Assembly: GCF_014168815.1 (NCBI RefSeq)
Contig: NZ_AP021972.1
Location: forward strand, 1,550,001-1,614,000
Direction: 5' to 3'
Source of the DNA: Klebsiella sp. WP3-W18-ESBL-02
Lineage (GTDB): Bacteria; Pseudomonadota; Gammaproteobacteria; Enterobacterales; Enterobacteriaceae
Length of the DNA stretch: 64,000 bases
Shown: piece after piece, positions 8,144 to 16,887 of the stretch
Numbering within the stretch: the first letter of the stretch is position 1
How the letters are laid out: every line of letters starts with the position of its first letter
The notes under the pieces: generated by a model
What the model saw: only the letters and a program-made list of their open reading frames with translations
The model's database searches: none
What the model was told of the DNA's origin: nothing
Position numbers and translations under genes: made by a program

Positions 8144-8953
8144 ATGATTAAGCTGATTATTACCGATCTCGACGGGACCTTCTTAAACCGCAGCGGCGAT
8201 TACAACCGCCAACGTTTTACGCAGATTAAATCACTGATGCAGCAGCAGGGCGTGGCCTTTGCGCTGTGCACCGGTAAGCAGTGTGAGCGGGTGGAGGAGC
8301 TGTTTGGCGAACAGGTGAGGGATTTCTGGATCCTTGGCGATAGCGCCACGCGCATTAAGCACGGCGGTGAGTATGTCTATCAATCACCGATTAAAAACGC
8401 GCTGGGTCGGGAGATGATTGCCACGCTTGAAGCGGTGAACAGCGAAGCCGTCATCATCGCCTGTACGTCCAACGGCGCCTATGTTAAAGCATCGATTGCG
8501 CCGGAAATGCTGGCAAAAGTCAAAATGTCTTATGCGCACGTGGTGCTGATAGACGACTTTAACGCGGTGGAGCATGATTTTGTTAAAATCTCGCTGTTTG
8601 ATATCAAAGGTCGCTGCCCGCAGATCAAACCGCGCCTGGCTGAGTTCTTTGATAAAGCCTATATCGTGGTTTCGGAAGACGCGTGGATTGATATTGCCGA
8701 CGCCGGCGTTCACAAGGGGCACACGGTGGAGATGTTGCAGCGCATGCTGGGGGTAAGCAAAGACGAGACGATGGTGTTCGGCGATGGCCTGAATGATATC
8801 GAGCTGATGACGCGCGCCGCCTGGAGTTTCGCCATGCGTAACGCCTTTGACGAAACCAAACAGGCCGCGCGGTATATCACCGGCAGCAATGAAGAAGACG
8901 CGGTGATGACAACCATTGCGCAGATACTAAATCTACAGCAGCAGCCACAGTAG
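8144..8953 (+). CDS. HAD superfamily Cof-type sugar phosphatase
   Basis: A 269-residue HAD phosphatase of the Cof (IIB cap) type. Motif I is ITDLDGTF with the nucleophile Asp8 and acid/base Asp10. Motif IV is FGDGLNDIELM near residue 212. Lys in HKGHTVEML is the motif III lysine. Cof proteins hydrolyse sugar phosphates or similar small phosphoesters in the cytosol. As the last gene of the PTS cluster it probably removes phosphate from the imported product. AAGGAGAATGC is the ribosome site. The 3' end overlaps the convergent flk by 21 bp. Confidence 0.88.
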   Translation: MIKLIITDLDGTFLNRSGDYNRQRFTQIKSLMQQQGVAFALCTGKQCERVEELFGEQVRDFWILGDSATRIKHGGEYVYQSPIKNALGREMIATLEAVNSEAVIIACTSNGAYVKASIAPEMLAKVKMSYAHVVLIDDFNAVEHDFVKISLFDIKGRCPQIKPRLAEFFDKAYIVVSEDAWIDIADAGVHKGHTVEMLQRMLGVSKDETMVFGDGLNDIELMTRAAWSFAMRNAFDETKQAARYITGSNEEDAVMTTIAQILNLQQQPQ

Positions 8954-9949
8954 CAGGGCGACAACCACCAGCACGACGGCTGCCAGACCCGGGCGTGCCG
9001 ACAGCGATTTGAGCGTAGTCATGACCGGGGCAAACGGCGCGTAAATAGGCTGAAGGTCGCGCGCTTCCAGCGTGTACGCATGGGCTACGCGCTCGCGCTC
9101 GATGCGTTTGAGGAACAATAGGTTCAGCAGTTCCTGCACCTGTACCGGCGTTAGCACCGTTTGCGGCGTTGCGTTCCAGTTTTGCTGGGCGACATCGCGC
9201 AGCAGCTGCCCTTCCTGTGGCTCCAGCGGCTGCTTGAGCGCAGCCTGCAGGACGTTAAGCGTGGGCGCGGGATGCGTACTCAGCGTCAGCCTCGCCTGCA
9301 GCAGAGTGACCAGCGCGTTGAAATGTTTCGCCGGCAGCGGGTCACCGGATTTCACGCCGGAAAGTTCCAGTAGTGATTGCCAGATGAGCTTGTTGGAATC
9401 CCCTGTGGCGGCGGAGAGCTTGGTGACCAGCTGGTTCAGCGTGTTGTGCTCGGCCGGCAGGAGCGGTCTGTCAGTGGCCGGCCGCTGCTGCGGCTGCGGA
9501 ATCGACAGCTGATTTTGCTGTAACAGCTGCAGCACGTTTTTTAACTGCTGCGGGGTCAGTTGGCTAAGGGCGGTTTGCCCATACTGCTGGCGGATGTAGT
9601 CGCTGACGGCCTGACGATTATTCCCCTGGCCTAGCAGCTCGGTCAGCTGCGATAGCGTCTGGCGCGTGCTCAGCTTTTGTTCGGCAGCGCCGATTCGCTG
9701 ATTAAGATTCTGCTCGGCGGCGGGAAAGTGGCGCGCCTGCAGCGGGGTATCGTTTTTCAGCCCCAGATCGTGCTTCACGCCCGCCCAAACCTCGGCATTC
9801 TGCTGTGAGGTCATTGCGATTAAGCGCGTGATCAGTCGTTCCAGCACCGTACGCTGTTGGGTACTCAACGGCTGTTCTCCCGCAGGGGAGAGGGGCGTTG
9901 TGCCGGCCCCCGGAGGGCGCGCGGGCATACCTGAAATGGGTTGCGTCAT
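8933..9949 (-). CDS. flk: Flk, flagella biosynthesis regulator
   Basis: A 338-residue protein rich in Gln and Leu, ending in a single C-terminal membrane anchor (AAVVLVVVALLLWLLL), so it is likely tail-anchored in the inner membrane. It contains two related helical repeats: NAEVWAGVKHDLGLKNDTPL and a second copy with NKLIWQSLLELSGVKSGDPL. In Salmonella Flk (FlgI/FlgH-ring sensing) prevents premature secretion of FlgM before the P and L rings are complete. Similarity and position before pdxB support the name. The length fits E. coli Flk (331). Flagellar genes are not in this window, so motility cannot be inferred. Confidence 0.9.
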   Translation of the reverse strand: MTQPISGMPARPPGAGTTPLSPAGEQPLSTQQRTVLERLITRLIAMTSQQNAEVWAGVKHDLGLKNDTPLQARHFPAAEQNLNQRIGAAEQKLSTRQTLSQLTELLGQGNNRQAVSDYIRQQYGQTALSQLTPQQLKNVLQLLQQNQLSIPQPQQRPATDRPLLPAEHNTLNQLVTKLSAATGDSNKLIWQSLLELSGVKSGDPLPAKHFNALVTLLQARLTLSTHPAPTLNVLQAALKQPLEPQEGQLLRDVAQQNWNATPQTVLTPVQVQELLNLLFLKRIERERVAHAYTLEARDLQPIYAPFAPVMTTLKSLSARPGLAAVVLVVVALLLWLLL

Positions 9950-10057
9950 GATTCATCCTTTCCAATTGCAGTACTGATGCCCGGCGTAAGTATGCCTGGC
10001 GGCGAGATTATGGCACACTTCCCCGGTTTACTCTCGTTCTCAGACAGGTACTGAACC

Positions 10058-11185
10058 GTGAAAATCCTTGTTGATGAAAATATGCCCTACGCCCGCGAAC
10101 TTTTTAGCCGTCTGGGCGACGTTACCGCCGTTCCCGGTCGACCGATCCCGACCGAGGCGTTAACCGATGCCGATGCCCTGATGGTGCGTTCCGTGACGAA
10201 GGTGAACGAAGCGCTGCTGGGCGACAAAGCGATCAAATTTGTCGGCACCGCGACGGCGGGCACCGACCATGTCGATCAGACATGGTTGAAACAGGCAGGG
10301 ATCGGTTTCTCCGCCGCGCCGGGCTGTAATGCCATCGCGGTCGTAGAATATGTCTTCTCGGCGCTACTGATGCTGGCCGAGCGCGATGGGTTTGCGCTGA
10401 CTGACCGTACCGTGGGCATTGTCGGCGTGGGGAATGTCGGCGGCCGTCTGCAAAAACGTCTTGCGGCGCTGGGTATCAAAACGCTGCTCTGCGATCCGCC
10501 GCGCGCCGATAACGGCGACGCGGGCGATTTCCTCCCGCTGGAGGAACTGGTGGCGCTGGCTGACGTACTGACCTTCCACACGCCGCTGTATAAAGACGGC
10601 CCGTATAAATCGTTGCATCTGGCCGACGAGGCGCTGATTCGTCGCCTGAAGCCGGGCGCGATTTTGATCAACGCCTGCCGTGGCCCGGTGGTGGATAACG
10701 CCGCGCTGCTGAAATGTCTTGAAGAGGGGCAGAAGCTGAGCGTAGTGCTCGACGTTTGGGAGCCCGAGCCGGACCTCAACCTGGCGCTGCTGGACAAAGT
10801 CGATCTGGGGACATCGCACATTGCGGGCTACACGCTCGAGGGCAAAGCGCGCGGTACGACCCAGGTGTTCGAAGCCTACAGCCAGTTTATCGGCCAACCG
10901 CAGGAAGTGGCGCTCTCATCGCTGCTGCCGGCGCCGGAATTTGGCCACATCAGCCTGCACGGTCCGCTCGATCAGCCTACGCTGAAAAGACTGGTGCATT
11001 TGGTGTATGATGTGCGCCGCGATGACGCGCCGCTGCGAAAAGTCGCGGGGATCCCGGGTGAGTTTGACAAGCTGCGCAAAAATTACCTTGAGCGTCGCGA
11101 ATGGTCATCATTAACCGTGGAGTGTGATGATGCCGAGGCGGCCGAGCTGCTGCAAAAACTCGGGTTTAACGCCGTACATTGTTAA
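10058..11185 (+). CDS. pdxB: PdxB, erythronate-4-phosphate dehydrogenase
   Basis: The second enzyme of the DXP-dependent pyridoxal 5'-phosphate pathway, oxidising 4-phosphoerythronate with a tightly bound NAD. It has 375 residues (E. coli 378). The D-2-hydroxyacid dehydrogenase fold is clear: NAD motif VGIVGVGNVGGRL around residue 117, active-site Arg in NACRGPVVDN, Glu in DVWEPEP and His in TSHIAGYTLEG, followed by the PdxB-specific C-terminal dimerisation domain. The start is GTG at 10058, giving MKILVDENMPYAREL. It is the first gene of the pdxB-usg-truA-dedA set and divergent from flk. Confidence 0.96.
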   Translation: MKILVDENMPYARELFSRLGDVTAVPGRPIPTEALTDADALMVRSVTKVNEALLGDKAIKFVGTATAGTDHVDQTWLKQAGIGFSAAPGCNAIAVVEYVFSALLMLAERDGFALTDRTVGIVGVGNVGGRLQKRLAALGIKTLLCDPPRADNGDAGDFLPLEELVALADVLTFHTPLYKDGPYKSLHLADEALIRRLKPGAILINACRGPVVDNAALLKCLEEGQKLSVVLDVWEPEPDLNLALLDKVDLGTSHIAGYTLEGKARGTTQVFEAYSQFIGQPQEVALSSLLPAPEFGHISLHGPLDQPTLKRLVHLVYDVRRDDAPLRKVAGIPGEFDKLRKNYLERREWSSLTVECDDAEAAELLQKLGFNAVHC

Positions 11186-11201
11186 TGTCTTCTTAATACC
11201 T

Positions 11202-11234
11202 CTGCCGGATACTCCGGCAGGGTCGCTTTTTTTC
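11202..11234 (+). terminator. Stem-loop with T tract between pdxB and usg
   Basis: CTGCCGGA/TCCGGCAG (11202-11220) is a perfect 8-bp stem with a 3-base loop. A seven-T tract begins about seven bases after the stem. The separation makes it a weak or partial terminator, compatible with readthrough into usg. Confidence 0.6.
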
Positions 11235-11248
11235 TGGAGTAAATCACC

Positions 11249-12262
11249 ATGTCTGAAGGCTGGAATATTGCCATCCTGGGCGCAACCGGCGCCGTAGGCG
11301 AAGCCCTGCTTGAAACCCTTGCTGAACGTCAGTTCCCGGTGGGTGATATCTATGCGCTGGCGCGCGCCGACAGCGCGGGCGAACATCTGCGTTTCAACGG
11401 TAAATCGGTCAGAGTGCAGGATGCGGCGGAATTTGACTGGACGCAGGCGCAGCTGGCGTTCTTTGTCGCCGGTATGGAGGCGAGTGCCACCTATATAGAA
11501 GAAGCGACTAATTCCGGTTGTCTGGTTATCGACCTTAGCGGTCTGTTTGCCCTGGAACCGGACGTGCCGCTGGTGGTACCGGAAGTGAACCCGTTTGTGC
11601 TGGCTGACTATCGTAACCGTAACGTCATCGCCGTGGCAGACAGCCAGACCAGCCAACTGCTGGCGGCGCTGAAGCCGCTGATTGATGACGGTGGCCTGTC
11701 GCGCATCAACGTGACCAGCCTGATTTCCGCCTCTGCGCACGGTAAAAAAGCCGTCGACGCGCTGGCCGGGCAGAGCGCTAAGCTGCTGAACGGCATTCCT
11801 ATCGACGAAGATGATTTCTTCGGTCGTCAGCTGGCCTTCAACATGCTGCCGATGCTGCCGGACCGCGAGGGCAACGTGCGTGATGAACGCCGTATTGTCG
11901 ATCAGGTGCGTAAGATTATGCAGGATGAAGGGCTGATGATTTCCGCCAGTTGCATTCAGTCGCCGGTGTTCTACGGCCACGCGCAGATGGTGACATTTGA
12001 AGCCATGCGTCCGCTGTCGGCGGAAGAGGCGCGAGACGCCTTTGCGCGCGGCGAAGATATTGTGCTGTCGGAAGCGGGGGAATTCCCGACGCAGGTTGGC
12101 GACGCGACCGGCAGCGCGCATCTGTCGGTAGGCTGTGTGCGCAACGATTACGGTATGCCTGAGCAGGTACAGTTCTGGTCGGTGGCCGATAACGTCCGCT
12201 TTGGCGGCGCGTTGATGGCGGTGAAAACGGCCGAGAAGCTGGTGCTGGAGTATCTGTACTGA
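11249..12262 (+). CDS. usg: Usg, aspartate-semialdehyde dehydrogenase-like protein
   Basis: A 337-residue homologue of aspartate-beta-semialdehyde dehydrogenase, with the N-terminal NADP-binding loop ILGATGAVGEALLE and the family C-terminal segment DNVRFGGALMAVKTAE. The catalytic Cys of true ASADH (in an N-C-S/T-T sequence) is absent: the equivalent site reads AVADSQTSQLLAAL. The E. coli and Salmonella Usg proteins share this loss, so it is a family trait and not a fresh mutation. The function is unknown; ASADH activity is unlikely. The stop overlaps the truA start by one base (TGATG), indicating translational coupling. Confidence 0.92.
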   Translation: MSEGWNIAILGATGAVGEALLETLAERQFPVGDIYALARADSAGEHLRFNGKSVRVQDAAEFDWTQAQLAFFVAGMEASATYIEEATNSGCLVIDLSGLFALEPDVPLVVPEVNPFVLADYRNRNVIAVADSQTSQLLAALKPLIDDGGLSRINVTSLISASAHGKKAVDALAGQSAKLLNGIPIDEDDFFGRQLAFNMLPMLPDREGNVRDERRIVDQVRKIMQDEGLMISASCIQSPVFYGHAQMVTFEAMRPLSAEEARDAFARGEDIVLSEAGEFPTQVGDATGSAHLSVGCVRNDYGMPEQVQFWSVADNVRFGGALMAVKTAEKLVLEYLY

Positions 12263-13074
12263 TGTCTGAAATGGAGCAACTGCCGGTCTATCGAATTGCG
12301 CTGGGCATTGAGTACGACGGCAGCAAATATTACGGCTGGCAGCGGCAAAACGAAGTGCGCAGCGTGCAGGAAAAACTTGAAAAAGCCCTCTCGCAGGTGG
12401 CCAATGAGCCGATAAACGTCTTCTGCGCCGGGCGTACCGACGCGGGCGTTCACGGTACCGGGCAGGTGGTGCACTTTGAAACTCACGCCGTGCGTAAAGA
12501 CGCGGCGTGGACGCTGGGCGTAAATGCGAATTTACCTGGTGACATTGCGGTGCGTTGGGTGAAAGCTGTGCCCGACGATTTTCATGCGCGTTTCAGCGCG
12601 ACGGCGCGCCGCTACCGCTATGTGATTTATAACCACCGTCTGCGTCCGGCGGTGCTGGGTCAGGGGGTGACGCATTATCACCAACCCCTGGATGCTGAGC
12701 GGATGCACCGCGCGGCGCAAAGCCTGCTGGGCGAGAATGACTTCACCTCATTTCGGGCGGTGCAGTGCCAGTCGCGCACGCCGTGGCGTAACGTCATGCA
12801 TATCAACGTGACCCGCTACGGCGCTTATATTGTTGTGGACATCAAAGCGAACGCCTTTGTGCACCACATGGTAAGGAATATTGTTGGCAGCCTGATGGAA
12901 GTTGGCGCAGGAAACCAGCCGGAGAGCTGGATTGCAGAACTGCTGGCGGCAAAAGACAGGACGCTTGCCGCAGCAACGGCGAAAGCGGAAGGGCTGTATC
13001 TGGTGGCGGTGGATTACCCCGCACACTTTGCGCTCCCTTCCGTGCCGATGGGCCCGCTATTCCTGGCGGACTAA
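12262..13074 (+). CDS. truA: TruA, tRNA pseudouridine(38-40) synthase
   Basis: A 270-residue enzyme, the same length as E. coli TruA, converting U38, U39 and U40 of the anticodon arm to pseudouridine. The catalytic Asp60 is in CAGRTDAGVHGTGQVVHFE. The conserved IEYDGSKYYGWQRQ N-terminus and FVHHMVRNIVGSLMEVG dimer segment are intact. It starts at the ATG overlapping the usg stop. Loss in E. coli alters his operon attenuation and growth, but nothing here suggests impairment. Confidence 0.97.
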   Translation: MSEMEQLPVYRIALGIEYDGSKYYGWQRQNEVRSVQEKLEKALSQVANEPINVFCAGRTDAGVHGTGQVVHFETHAVRKDAAWTLGVNANLPGDIAVRWVKAVPDDFHARFSATARRYRYVIYNHRLRPAVLGQGVTHYHQPLDAERMHRAAQSLLGENDFTSFRAVQCQSRTPWRNVMHINVTRYGAYIVVDIKANAFVHHMVRNIVGSLMEVGAGNQPESWIAELLAAKDRTLAAATAKAEGLYLVAVDYPAHFALPSVPMGPLFLAD

Positions 13075-13098
13075 CGTAGTCATTTGGGGCTAAACAAT

Positions 13099-13758
13099 AT
13101 GGATCTCATCCGTTTTTTGATTGATTTTATCCTGCACATTGATGTGCACCTGGCGGAGCTGGTCGCGCAGTACGGCGTCTGGGTTTACGCTATTCTGTTC
13201 CTGATTCTGTTCTGCGAAACGGGGCTGGTAGTGACGCCTTTCCTGCCCGGCGATTCGCTGCTGTTCGTTGCTGGGGCGCTCTCCGCGCTGCCGACCAACG
13301 ACATCAACGTACACGTCATGGTGGTACTGATGGTGATCGCTGCGATTGTCGGCGATGCGGTAAACTACACCATTGGACGCTTGTTCGGTGAGAAGCTCTT
13401 CAGCAACCCGAACTCGAAGATCTTTCGCCGTAGCTACCTGGATAAGACCCATGCCTTCTACGATAAACATGGTGGGAAAACCATTATTCTGGCGCGATTT
13501 GTGCCGATCGTCAGAACATTTGCGCCTTTTGTGGCGGGAATGGGCCACATGTCCTATCGTCATTTTGCGCTCTATAACGTGGCGGGCGCGCTGCTGTGGG
13601 TGCTGCTGTTTACCTACGCGGGCTATCTGTTCGGCGACCTGCCGGTAGTTCAGGAAAACCTGAAGCTGCTGATTGTCGCTATCATCGTGCTGTCCGTATT
13701 ACCGGGCGTTATTGAAGTGATTCGCCACCGCCGCGCAGCGGCAAAACGGGCAAAATAA
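13099..13758 (+). CDS. dedA: DedA family membrane protein
   Basis: A 219-residue inner-membrane protein with several hydrophobic segments and the DedA/SNARE-associated (VTT) core: FCETGLVVTPFLPGDSLLF, GDAVNYTIGRLFGE and ARFVPIVRTFAPFVAGMG. DedA-family proteins act in lipid carrier flipping (undecaprenyl phosphate recycling) and envelope homeostasis. The ATG at 13099 is used because it gives MDLIRFLIDFILHIDVHLAE, matching the E. coli start and length. An upstream TTG at 13084 in the same frame has no support. It lies 24 bp after truA in the same operon. Confidence 0.94.
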   Translation: MDLIRFLIDFILHIDVHLAELVAQYGVWVYAILFLILFCETGLVVTPFLPGDSLLFVAGALSALPTNDINVHVMVVLMVIAAIVGDAVNYTIGRLFGEKLFSNPNSKIFRRSYLDKTHAFYDKHGGKTIILARFVPIVRTFAPFVAGMGHMSYRHFALYNVAGALLWVLLFTYAGYLFGDLPVVQENLKLLIVAIIVLSVLPGVIEVIRHRRAAAKRAK

Positions 13759-13770
13759 CGCGCGCAAGCG

Positions 13771-13791
13771 GGGCACGATTCAGCCGTGCCC
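13771..13791 (+). repeat. Stem-loop after dedA
   Basis: GGGCACG/CGTGCCC is a perfect 7-bp stem with a 7-base loop, starting 12 bp after the dedA stop. There is no T tract, so it could protect the 3' end of the dedA message or be a Rho-region structure. The rest of the gap to accD (to 13954) holds the accD leader. Confidence 0.5.
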
Positions 13792-13954
13792 TGTTACGAC
13801 ATGTTTCGCGGTTCGACCACTTTTTTATGCCAAGTTTCGGGCTGTTATGTTTTAATGTGCAACATTCATGGTCTATGAAGGGGAAAAGTGGCATTATGCG
13901 CGCCCCCTTAATGGCAAAACTGGCATCGACCAGGTTCAGGCAGAAAGGTTATCA

Positions 13955-14869
13955 ATGAGCTGGATTGAACGAATTAAAAGCAACATCACACCTACCCGCA
14001 AGGCGAGCATCCCGGAAGGGGTATGGACCAAGTGCGATAGCTGTGGTCAGGTTTTGTATCGCGCCGAGCTGGAGCGTAACCTCGAGGTTTGCCCGAAGTG
14101 CGATCACCACATGCGTATGTCAGCGCGTAATCGCCTGCATAGCTTGTTGGATGAAGGGTCCCTGGTAGAACTGGGCAGTGAACTTGAGCCGAAAGACGTG
14201 CTGAAGTTCCGTGACTCTAAAAAGTATAAAGACCGTCTGGCATCCGCGCAGAAAGAGACGGGTGAGAAAGACGCGCTGGTGGTCATGAAGGGTACCCTGC
14301 ATGATATGCCGGTTGTCGCCGCGGCCTTTGAATTTTCCTTTATGGGCGGTTCAATGGGTTCTGTCGTGGGCGCGCGCTTTGTGCGTGCCGTTGAGCAGGC
14401 GCTGGAAGACAACTGTCCGCTGATCTGCTTCTCTGCCTCCGGCGGTGCGCGCATGCAGGAAGCGCTGATGTCCCTGATGCAGATGGCGAAAACCTCCGCT
14501 GCGCTGGCGAAAATGCAGGAACGCGGCTTGCCGTATATTTCCGTGCTGACCGACCCGACCATGGGCGGCGTTTCCGCAAGTTTTGCGATGCTGGGCGATC
14601 TGAACATTGCTGAACCGAAAGCACTGATCGGTTTTGCCGGTCCGCGTGTTATCGAACAGACCGTGCGTGAAAAACTGCCGCCGGGTTTCCAGCGCAGTGA
14701 GTTTCTCATCGAGAAGGGCGCGATCGACATGATCGTGCGTCGCCCGGAAATGCGACTGAAGCTGGCCAGCATTCTGGCGAAGCTGATGAATCTCCCGGCG
14801 CCGAACCCGGACGCGCCGCGCGAAAGCGTGGTGGTGCCGCCGGTACCGGATCAGGCGCCAGAGGCCTGA
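13955..14869 (+). CDS. accD: AccD, acetyl-CoA carboxylase carboxyltransferase subunit beta
   Basis: Subunit beta of the carboxyltransferase that moves CO2 from carboxybiotin to acetyl-CoA, giving malonyl-CoA, in the AccA2D2 complex. It has 304 residues, as in E. coli. The N-terminal four-Cys zinc ribbon is seen as CDSCG and CPKCD (residues 27-49). The crotonase-fold core shows SFMGGSMGSVVGARF and FSASGGARMQEAL. The start at 13955 gives MSWIERIKSNITPTRKA; a longer in-frame extension to 13868 lacks family similarity. The E. coli enzyme binds its own mRNA, so regulation by that feedback is plausible. Confidence 0.97.
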   Translation: MSWIERIKSNITPTRKASIPEGVWTKCDSCGQVLYRAELERNLEVCPKCDHHMRMSARNRLHSLLDEGSLVELGSELEPKDVLKFRDSKKYKDRLASAQKETGEKDALVVMKGTLHDMPVVAAAFEFSFMGGSMGSVVGARFVRAVEQALEDNCPLICFSASGGARMQEALMSLMQMAKTSAALAKMQERGLPYISVLTDPTMGGVSASFAMLGDLNIAEPKALIGFAGPRVIEQTVREKLPPGFQRSEFLIEKGAIDMIVRRPEMRLKLASILAKLMNLPAPNPDAPRESVVVPPVPDQAPEA

Positions 14870-14875
14870 TGATGT

Positions 14876-14908
14876 AAAGGGCAGGGCCGGGTGGCGCTGC
14901 CCTTTTTG
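14876..14908 (+). terminator. Intrinsic terminator of accD
   Basis: AAAGGGCAG pairs with CTGCCCTTT (14876-14884 and 14897-14905), followed by T residues. The loop is G+C-rich. It lies 7 bp after the accD stop and before folC, so folC expression depends on readthrough or its own promoter. Confidence 0.82.
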
Positions 14909-14939
14909 CTATTATTCACCGTTGAAAGTTGCGGGCATC

Positions 14940-16208
14940 ATGGAAAAACATTCTATTCCTCAGGCCACGTCGCCCCTGGCTACGTGGCTTTCTTATCTGG
15001 AAAACCTCCATTCAAAAACCATCGACCTCGGACTGGCGCGCGTCAGCAAGGTCGCAGGGTCGCTCGACGTGCTGCAACCGGCGCCGTTCGTCTTTACCGT
15101 CGCGGGCACCAACGGCAAAGGCACCACCTGCCGGACGCTGGAAACCATCCTGATGGCCGCCGGCTATAAAGTGGGCGTGTACAGTTCGCCGCACCTGGTA
15201 CGCTATACCGAGCGCGTGCGCGTGCAGGGGGAAGAGCTGGCGGAAAGCGCGCATACGGCATCATTCGCCGCGATTGAAGCGGCGCGCGGCGAAACATCGC
15301 TCACCTATTTTGAATACGGCACGCTGTCTGCGCTGTGGCTGTTCAAGCAGCAACAGGTTGATGTGGCCATTCTGGAAGTCGGCCTGGGCGGGCGACTGGA
15401 TGCGACTAACATCGTCGATGCTAACGTTGCCGTAGTGACCAGCATTGCGCTGGACCACACCGACTGGCTGGGACCGGACCGTGAAAGCATCGGCCGTGAG
15501 AAAGCGGGGGTGTTCCGCGGTGGGCGGCCGGCGGTCGTCGGCGAGCCGGAGATGCCGCAGACGATTGCTGACGTGGCGCGCGAAAAGGGTGCATTGCTGC
15601 TGCAGCGTGACGTGGACTGGCGCTATAGCGTAGAGGCGGAAAGCTGGACCTTTAGCGACGCACAGGGCGAACTGCGCAATCTGCCGCTGCCTAACGTGCC
15701 GCAGCCGAATGCCGCCACCGCGCTGGCTGCGCTGCGCGCCAGCGGGCTTGCGGTGAGCGAGCAGGCGATTCGTGAAGGCATCGCCAGCGCGATCCTGCCG
15801 GGGCGTTTTCAGACTATCCAGTACGCGCCGCGGGTGATTCTCGACGTTGCGCATAACCCGCATGCCGCAGGCTACCTTGCCGGGCGTCTCAAATCCCTGC
15901 CGAAAACCGGGCGAGTGCTGGCGGTTATTGGTATGCTGCATGATAAGGACATTGCCGGCACGCTGGCGTGTCTGGAAAGCGTGGTCGACAGCTGGTACTG
16001 TGCGCCGCTGGAAGGGCCGCGCGGCGCGACGGCGGAACAGCTGCGCGCGCATTTGCGCGCGGGTGCCGTGTATGGCAGCGTGGCGCAGGCGTGGCATGCG
16101 GCGATGGCCGATGCCATGCCGGAAGATACGGTGCTGGTGTGTGGTTCGTTCCACACGGTAGCGCACGTGATGGAAGTATTGGACGCGGGGAGAGCCGGTG
16201 GCAAGTAA
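14940..16208 (+). CDS. folC: FolC, dihydrofolate synthase / folylpolyglutamate synthase
   Basis: An ATP-dependent Mur-ligase-type enzyme that adds glutamate to dihydropteroate and then to folates. It has 422 residues, exactly the E. coli length when the ATG at 14940 is used (MEKHSIPQATSPLATWL). The P-loop is FTVAGTNGKGTTCRTLE. The central domain has ILEVGLGGRLDATNIVD and the C-terminal ligand domain has DVAHNPHAAGYLAGRL. The ribosome site is weak. It overlaps dedD by 11 bp, so the two are probably translated from one message. Confidence 0.96.
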   Translation: MEKHSIPQATSPLATWLSYLENLHSKTIDLGLARVSKVAGSLDVLQPAPFVFTVAGTNGKGTTCRTLETILMAAGYKVGVYSSPHLVRYTERVRVQGEELAESAHTASFAAIEAARGETSLTYFEYGTLSALWLFKQQQVDVAILEVGLGGRLDATNIVDANVAVVTSIALDHTDWLGPDRESIGREKAGVFRGGRPAVVGEPEMPQTIADVAREKGALLLQRDVDWRYSVEAESWTFSDAQGELRNLPLPNVPQPNAATALAALRASGLAVSEQAIREGIASAILPGRFQTIQYAPRVILDVAHNPHAAGYLAGRLKSLPKTGRVLAVIGMLHDKDIAGTLACLESVVDSWYCAPLEGPRGATAEQLRAHLRAGAVYGSVAQAWHAAMADAMPEDTVLVCGSFHTVAHVMEVLDAGRAGGK

Positions 16209-16872
16209 GTTTCAAAACCGTCTTGTCGGGACGATAGTGTTGGTCGCGCTGGGGGGCATTGTGCTGCCAGGGCTGCTTGACGGGCAAAAAAAGCATTATC
16301 AGGATGAATTTGCGGCCATTCCGCTGGTGCCTAAGCCCGGCGATCGCGATGAGCCGGATATGCTGCCGACGGCAACGCAGGCGCTGCCTGCTCAGCCGCC
16401 GGAAGGCGCCGCGGAAGAGGTACGCGCGGGCGATGCGGCGGCACCGTCGCTTGATTCCAGCCGTCTGGCGGTGAACGGTAACGGCGATCTCGAGCAGATC
16501 CCGCCGGCCGCCGAACTGCCGAAACCGAAGCCGGTCGAAAAACCGAAGCCGAAACCGCAGCCGGTAACGGAACAGGTGGCTGTTACCGCGCCGCCGAAAG
16601 CGGCACCTGAAGAGAAGGCTGCGCCGGTGGGCAAGGCTTACGTGGTGCAGCTTGGCGCGTTGAAGAACGCCGATAAGGTGAACGAAATTGTGGCCAGCCT
16701 GCGCGGCGCAGGTTATCACGCCTATACGTCGCCTTCGACGCCAGTTCAGGGTAAAATTACCCGCATTCTGGTTGGCCCGGACGCCTCGAAAGATAAGCTG
16801 AAAGGTTCGCTCGGTGAGCTGAAGCAGCTGTCGGGGCTGAGTGGGGTGGTGATGGGGTATACGCCGAACTAA
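16198..16872 (+). CDS. dedD: DedD, SPOR-domain cell division protein
   Basis: A 224-residue septal-ring protein: short cytoplasmic start, one membrane segment (NRLVGTIVLVALGGIVLPGLL, residues about 7-27), a Pro/Lys-rich periplasmic linker with repeated PKP units, and a C-terminal SPOR domain (from about 144, KAYVVQLGALKNADKVNEIV). SPOR domains bind denuded glycans at the septum. DedD assists FtsN in constriction. The GTG at 16198 lies within the end of folC and gives MASKFQNRLVG, the same as E. coli. The linker differs slightly in length from E. coli (224 versus 220). Confidence 0.94.
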   Translation: MASKFQNRLVGTIVLVALGGIVLPGLLDGQKKHYQDEFAAIPLVPKPGDRDEPDMLPTATQALPAQPPEGAAEEVRAGDAAAPSLDSSRLAVNGNGDLEQIPPAAELPKPKPVEKPKPKPQPVTEQVAVTAPPKAAPEEKAAPVGKAYVVQLGALKNADKVNEIVASLRGAGYHAYTSPSTPVQGKITRILVGPDASKDKLKGSLGELKQLSGLSGVVMGYTPN

Positions 16873-16887
16873 GACGTGGGGCTTTTT

